A stretch of 64,000 nucleotides of DNA from Asparagopsis taxiformis (lineage: Eukaryota > Rhodophyta > Florideophyceae > Bonnemaisoniales > Bonnemaisoniaceae): contig JALQPE010002263.1 of assembly GCA_030407315.1 (NCBI GenBank), forward strand, positions 1 to 64,000, written 5' to 3'. The notes below the pieces were generated by a model. It saw only the letters and a list, made by a program, of their open reading frames with translations, did not search any database and had not been told where the DNA came from. Below are positions 59,561 to 64,000 of this stretch, piece by piece. Both the position numbers and the translations under genes were made by a program. Each line of letters begins with the position of its first letter. The first letter of the stretch is position 1.

Positions 59561-59988
59561 GGTGCCGAAGCGGTTGGATGACTGATGCTCGTATCTGTTA
59601 TCGCGGATCTACGACGAGAAGCAGTACGCATCGATTGTCGATGTGGTGGTGAAGCTACCCTTGAAATTACGATCTTTTTTTCTAATTGAACAATTACAGT
59701 TCTCTTCCTTTCCGGAATAAATTGGACAGATGACAAGTTGAAGAGCGCAATGTCAGCGATTCAATTCGTTGTACTATATACTATATAATTCACCAAATTT
59801 GAACTTTATCTTTCCAAATTTCCCTCGAGATCTACAAATCACCCAAGCAGCACTAACCAATCGTAGCCGCGTCGATTCGAGTCTAAACAGCGCCATCGTT
59901 TCCATCCAACTCGCGATCGAGATCGACACGCATCATCACCAACAAACAAGCGCGGTGCGACCCACCTTCCACAATTGTCTGCACGAAG
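59561..59988. promoter_or_regulatory. Divergent promoter region, NDPK fusion / TIC20
   Basis: 428 bp between divergent starts. A TATATA-like stretch (CTATATACTATATAATT, 59773-59789) lies about 200 bp upstream of the TIC20 ATG. It could serve as a TATA element, but the distance suggests a long 5' UTR if so. Confidence 0.4.
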
Positions 59989-60672
59989 ATGGCATCGTCA
60001 CTCGCATTCATCACACCGGTACCCATCCGACAATCGCCATGCATGCGTGCACAAACGCCGCGTCGAACGCGACCCTCCACAGCTTTCTGCCCGACGTTCA
60101 CACGCCGCGCGTGCATCCCTGCGCGACACGACGCCGTCGCCGGGCGTCGATGCTGCTTGAACATGCGTATGAGCGGCGGCGGACGCGGCTCGATGCCGCC
60201 CGCCCCGACAACTGACCGCGTGGCTTCGCTGTTGCCGTATCTGATCCCGCTGTTGGACGCGCTGGCATTTGGAAAGTATGTGTTTGCAAAAGTACCGTTT
60301 CTGGAATCGGTTCTGCTCGTGCCGTTGTTCCCGGTGTACTCGCTCTATCGCGGCGTGCCTTTTCTGGCGTTTGGTGTGTTTTTGGCTTTGTACTTGCTCG
60401 TTGTGAGGAATACTAGCATCTCGAGATATATCAGGTTTAACACTTATCAGGCGTTGATTATTGATATCGCCTTGATTTTTCCACAGCTCTTTGCCGGATT
60501 GAATCTCGGTGGATTGATTCCGCCCGTTGTTGCAGAGACGTGTACCACCGCTGTGTTTTATGCGGTTATCTTGGCAATTGGATATGCTATTATTACTATT
60601 GCGAGAGGGGACGTCCCGGACGAGATTCCGGCGATTTCAGACTCGGTGTATCAGCAAATGGGACCATACTGA
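59989..60672 (+). CDS. TIC20: TIC20 chloroplast inner-envelope import protein
   Basis: Core channel component of the translocon at the inner plastid envelope. The 227-residue protein has an Arg/Ala/Pro-rich transit peptide (about 1-70). The Tic20/Ycf60 domain follows with four hydrophobic helices. They show VASLLPYLIPLLDALAFGKY, FLAFGVFLALYLLVV, RFNTYQALIIDIALIFPQL and AVFYAVILAIGYAIITI, then GDVPDEIPAISDSVYQQ at the end. The SRYIRFNTYQA string is the family signature. A primary-plastid marker, it supports a plastid-bearing host. It converges on the BADC-like gene (243-bp gap). Confidence 0.92.
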   Translation: MASSLAFITPVPIRQSPCMRAQTPRRTRPSTAFCPTFTRRACIPARHDAVAGRRCCLNMRMSGGGRGSMPPAPTTDRVASLLPYLIPLLDALAFGKYVFAKVPFLESVLLVPLFPVYSLYRGVPFLAFGVFLALYLLVVRNTSISRYIRFNTYQALIIDIALIFPQLFAGLNLGGLIPPVVAETCTTAVFYAVILAIGYAIITIARGDVPDEIPAISDSVYQQMGPY

Positions 60673-60915
60673 CCTTCATATGCTGCATTTCAATTGAGAT
60701 GTCGAGGCATGATGCATTTAGAGTCCATACCGATGTAACCCTTTTACTCATAGTATGTTTAAAAACGAAACCACAACTATCCATCCTTTCGATCACCAAG
60801 TGTATTTCAGTTGCCACCCAGATTACATCTCCTCCCCCATCAACTGTGACAACAAAACGTCTAGATTCGGATGGAAGCAAGTGGTTTCACAATTTGACAT
60901 GCAATGCAATGCCCG

Positions 60916-61713
60916 TTAATCAGGTCGGATAACCATGATCCTTTGGTCGAATTCGACGGTATCGCCGTCTTCGACAAAGATTTTCAACACGGTACCCGAC
61001 GCTTCCGACAAGTAAACGTACTGCTGTCCGAGCTGCTCAATGATACATACGGGCTGATTAAAATTGACGTGATCACCCACATTGACAAGCGGTGGCTTAT
61101 TCTTAGCACCGCTGAAGAAGAAACCGACACGATTCGACGAAACCACAAAGTCCGAATCGTAAACAGTATCCGGATCGGACAGATCTACAGCCGGTGCATC
61201 AACCTGCTCCACCGAACTGTCCTCGTCGACGACCACTTCCTCCTCAACCATCTGCTCCTCGACATCAACCGACGAGAGCATGGCCACCTCCTCGCCCGAC
61301 TGCGCCTCAATAACCGTAGGTGGCGGCGCGCTCGCCAACTTGCCGTCCTCGAATCCTCTCCCGCCGTTGCGCGTGATCTCGACGGAGACGCCGTGATCGG
61401 AGAGGCGTAGGTCGGCGAGATCAAATTCATTCGCGAGCGCAATGATCTCCTCCACGTCATCCATGGTTTGGATGCTCGACTTGGACACGTCCACGCCGTC
61501 ATCGATGATGGTTCTGGCGACGGAATTGGTCGACTCCGAGTCGGAAATGGCGAGCGAATCATTGGAGATCACGCTACGAACCACACGGGTGGACTGCCAT
61601 GTCGATGCGGATGCGGTACGCAGCGGTCTCCGCGCACGGGCGCCGATGAACGAGCTTGATGACTGGTGTGTCAACGTCGCTGAGAGCGAGAATGCTGGAA
61701 GCGATGGCGCCAT
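60916..61713 (-). CDS. BADC-like biotinyl-domain protein without biotin-acceptor Lys
   Basis: Relative of the biotin carboxyl carrier subunit (BCCP) of plastid acetyl-CoA carboxylase. Started at ATG 61713 (265 residues; the frame upstream opens with TTG). MAPSLPAFSLSATL onward is a transit peptide, followed by a BCCP-like N-terminal region (IIALANEFDLADLRLSDHGV, SVEITRNGG). An acidic linker (EEQMVEEEVVVDEDSSVEQ) leads to a biotinyl domain ending VEDGDTVEFDQRIMVIRP. Where BCCP has the E-A-M-K-L biotinylation motif this protein reads EQLG (residues 226-229), so it cannot be biotinylated there. That substitution is the hallmark of plant BADC proteins, which inhibit acetyl-CoA carboxylase. The role here is inferred from this motif. 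Confidence 0.82.
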   Translation of the reverse strand: MAPSLPAFSLSATLTHQSSSSFIGARARRPLRTASASTWQSTRVVRSVISNDSLAISDSESTNSVARTIIDDGVDVSKSSIQTMDDVEEIIALANEFDLADLRLSDHGVSVEITRNGGRGFEDGKLASAPPPTVIEAQSGEEVAMLSSVDVEEQMVEEEVVVDEDSSVEQVDAPAVDLSDPDTVYDSDFVVSSNRVGFFFSGAKNKPPLVNVGDHVNFNQPVCIIEQLGQQYVYLSEASGTVLKIFVEDGDTVEFDQRIMVIRPD

Positions 61714-62414
61714 TTCGAGTTGTGGGCGTGCTGTTGCGCGCTCGCAGCGAGATTTGGATGTTGAAGTTTGTATCAATAGTGAAGCGTGCTTCGGACTGTT
61801 GGCATATCAGTAGTGATGGTCGAGTTTGAACGGTTGCAGCCGAGCACGGGATCGGGGACGGGCGGGCGCTATGAGAACAAATCTCATTTTCACCCAGATT
61901 GGACGTAGAGAACCGGACAGGTGTCATTGGCGCCGTGAAAATATCAGTTGTTGTCCCGAAAGGGTCTTTCGTCGTGTAGCATGAGCTGCATGGAAGATTT
62001 CGGGACTTGAAAGTAATGACATTTCATGGTGCGGTCCGAGGAGTGGGCACGCTCGCCAAGCTGTCGCTGTGATGCCGGCCAGTGCAACATTTCAACAGTC
62101 CCTGGCCATCCACTTGAGCTTACACGACCAATCACACACAGACAAGCGTTGTATGGTCAAGCTACGCCATTGAAAAGTTGGCTTTCCGTGCGATAACTAT
62201 TCCGCAAGATCTCCAATGCTATCATTCAAAGCTCAAGGTTGCTGTTCGCGCATGGCAATCCCCCCCACAACAACTGCGCAAACAAAACATATTGTTCCAG
62301 CCAAGTTCAAGTTGTCGTCGATCTTCCGCCAACTTGGCATACACTGAAACTTTCACGCAATCAGTTGCTATACATATTTACCAAGTCATTACATAAACCC
62401 GCAAGCTAATAATA
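61714..62414. other. Intergenic between BADC-like and DUF2358 genes
   Basis: 701 bp with the BADC-like promoter side at the left and the end of the minus-strand DUF2358 gene at the right. Only short unremarkable frames. No RNA gene recognised. Confidence 0.45.
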
Positions 62415-63293
62415 CTACTCGTGTTTCTCAAAGGTATGGACAGTGACAAATTGGGAAATGTCACTCCAAACTTTCTCATACGAAACCTGCATGTCTGCCA
62501 CTGAAGCACATGCCACAGCATCATCGTCCAGCGAATCTGCGTCATCGGGATGGGACACAAATGTCGCTGCGTCGTAAAAGGTTTTATACCACTGCGGAGT
62601 ACTAGAACCAGCACCAGCACCGATAGGCGTCCCTTTCACGCGCACCTTACCCACGGCCAGAATATCTTCAAACACCGGGCGCAGCCTGGACCGATTCTGA
62701 ATATTATTATCCAACATATGCTCAGCAATCAAGCCCTTCACATTGAGCTTATACACGGACATTCCATCAAATATACAAAGCGCACGCTCGGGACGATAGC
62801 TGGCGTTACCCATAAGCCAGAGCATTCTCGGGGTGGCCTGGACACGCCACCGCAGATAGATGGCGCCCTCGTCATCGCAATGATACAAGCTCTGAATCTG
62901 GACCGAGCTAGAGGCGAAGATAAAGTTGATATGAGCGCGAACCATCCACAAAATGGTGCGATAGGCGTCCTTCCCAGCGACACGATAGCCAGTTCTGTCG
63001 GAGAAGATCATATTCTCCGCAAAGACGGAGAGGTCTGGTTCGCGTAGCAGAATGTGCGGATACTCAATACGCAGCGTGTCGATAACGGCACCAACATTTG
63101 TGTAGTAATCAGGCGCGCGTCCGCCATTATCCAGCTCTGAAGAATGCATTTGCATGCGAATGGCACGTCGGGCGCGCGCGGCGCGAAACAACACTCTGGG
63201 CTGAATTGGCGGCGCGTTGCGCACAGGCGCGAGCTGCAGAGGGAGGGCGGATGCGAAGGCGGGGGTGCGGTGCGGTCGGCGTGGTGTCGCCAT
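62415..63293 (-). CDS. DUF2358 plastid protein
   Basis: A protein of 292 residues started at ATG 63293; two earlier ATG/GTG choices (63422 and 63494) would add 43-67 residues of Gln/His-rich sequence. MATPRRPHRTPAFASALPLQ is a plausible transit peptide. The DUF2358 domain (NTF2-like, function unknown, found in plastids and cyanobacteria) spans about 60-225. It includes LREPDLSVFAENMIFSDR, GKDAYRTILWMVRAHINFIF, YLRWRVQATPRMLWLMG and VYKLNVKGLIAEHMLDNN. A C-terminal extension of 65 residues (TPQWYKTFYDAATFVSHPDD and on) is not part of the domain. A second DUF2358-type domain lies 6 kb away in the SOUL protein. Confidence 0.82.
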   Translation of the reverse strand: MATPRRPHRTPAFASALPLQLAPVRNAPPIQPRVLFRAARARRAIRMQMHSSELDNGGRAPDYYTNVGAVIDTLRIEYPHILLREPDLSVFAENMIFSDRTGYRVAGKDAYRTILWMVRAHINFIFASSSVQIQSLYHCDDEGAIYLRWRVQATPRMLWLMGNASYRPERALCIFDGMSVYKLNVKGLIAEHMLDNNIQNRSRLRPVFEDILAVGKVRVKGTPIGAGAGSSTPQWYKTFYDAATFVSHPDDADSLDDDAVACASVADMQVSYEKVWSDISQFVTVHTFEKHE

Positions 63294-64000
63294 GGTGGCG
63301 CGGTCTAGGAACAACGCGAAGGGGAGGGAGATGGTCGTTGGACGGAGGTTGGTCTGGCGGTTGGACTGGTGATGTGATGCGCCAAAATATGGCTGTTGAG
63401 CGGTGTGAGGGTTTGTCGTCATTTGTTGCACTTGCAGGAATTGATGCTGTGCTGAGCTTAAAATCGGGCATTGATGGTGATCGATTGCGTTCACGTCGAC
63501 GCTGATTGGCGTATTGGATTGTGTGTTGGGGGAGGATGAAAACAGCCACCATCAATTTTGTTTGTGAGATTCTAGTTTTGCTCACTGTTATGATTGGTGT
63601 ACGGTTGCCGTTCCACTTGTCGACATATCGCGTACCCGGTAAATTTACAGCGAAATCAGGGTTTAGATATTTTTGTCCTCAACCCGTAACAATTTGCAAT
63701 TGCTCAGAATAATTTCAATTGAATCCAACATTGCATAGCTGGACAGTTTCATGTCCAACTTTTCAAACCTCACGAGACCAGGAAAACCGCAACAAAACCT
63801 GCGCAAATGGATAGCATGCCAAGCGACACGTGCGCTCGCCAGCACGAGCAATCGCAGTACAACAGACATCGATGCATCCAATGAAACGAAAACATGACCA
63901 AGTTGCTTCAAAGCGTCGAGACGCATCCTACGCGAGTACGGCGGGGGATGAAAATCGGGCAGGTTTCGGTGCAGGCATCTATTCCTCTCCCCGGCGATTG
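63294..64000. other. Right end, no supported gene
   Basis: The promoter side of the DUF2358 gene and 500 bp beyond it. A minus-strand frame at 63663-63926 (87 codons) is unremarkable. A gene entering from the right edge cannot be excluded. Confidence 0.4.

Noticed and set aside
1..64000. CRISPR arrays, bacterial operons, rRNA genes
   Set aside because: None seen. Gene content, introns and an LTR retrotransposon show eukaryotic nuclear DNA.

Overview
The window is nuclear DNA of a plastid-bearing eukaryote. It has a Ty3/gypsy LTR retrotransposon, a spliceosomal gene set (PRP3, MFAP1), an ESCRT-II subunit, presenilin and a KNL2-like centromere factor. Beside these are many proteins that look plastid-targeted: TIC20, a ClpS-like adaptor, a BADC-like protein, a Plsp1-like signal peptidase, DUF3007, a RETICULATA-like protein and SOUL/DUF2358 proteins. 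Genes are short, tightly packed and almost intron-free: only two of about 26 carry a detectable intron, both short and both with a GTACGT donor. This fits a red alga best. That placement is an inference from gene content and structure; no rRNA or organelle marker is present.

Layout. Bases 5-13339 are one large LTR retrotransposon with 655/660-bp LTRs, gag, protease, RT/RNase H, integrase plus chromodomain, a 2.2-kb non-coding stretch, and a long open reading frame on the opposite strand before the 3' LTR. The LTRs differ by only 8 substitutions and 2 indels, yet gag-pol changes frame several times. The 3' LTR ends 13 bp before the ATG of a 2-oxoglutarate/Fe(II) oxygenase-like gene (13353-14606). 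From 14.6 to 19.5 kb lies repeat-rich DNA: dispersed repeats carrying GGACGTCC, a G-rich block, a possible second LTR with a PBS-like site, a transposase-tail-like fragment, a tRNA-like sequence and perfect palindromes.

From 19.5 kb to the end the window is a gene-dense housekeeping region with about 25 genes on both strands. Several adjacent genes are separated by only 34-80 bp. In order they are: F-box protein, PEP carboxylase, PRP3, RETICULATA-like, an unknown, (3.1 kb gene-poor), a Ser/Pro-rich membrane protein, class II dehydroquinate synthase-like, DUF3007, SNF8/VPS22, an unknown, SURF1, signal peptidase I, a pyrophosphatase/FBPase-like fusion, a PIP kinase, presenilin, KNL2-like, DusA-like, a deacetylase-like type II membrane protein, ClpS-like, DUF2358-SOUL, MFAP1, an NDPK-Dpy30-UMP/CMP kinase fusion, TIC20, BADC-like and DUF2358.

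The most unusual items are four. The first is inorganic pyrophosphatase fused to an FBPase-like domain that has lost its catalytic metal ligands. The second is a triple fusion of NDP kinase, Dpy-30 motif and UMP/CMP kinase. The third is a biotinyl-domain protein whose biotin-acceptor motif is replaced by EQLG, as in plant BADC regulators of acetyl-CoA carboxylase. The fourth is the retrotransposon's dense ACG-centred micro-palindromes together with its antisense ORF. Genes were started at ATG; where an open frame extends upstream through a non-ATG codon, the extension was not used.
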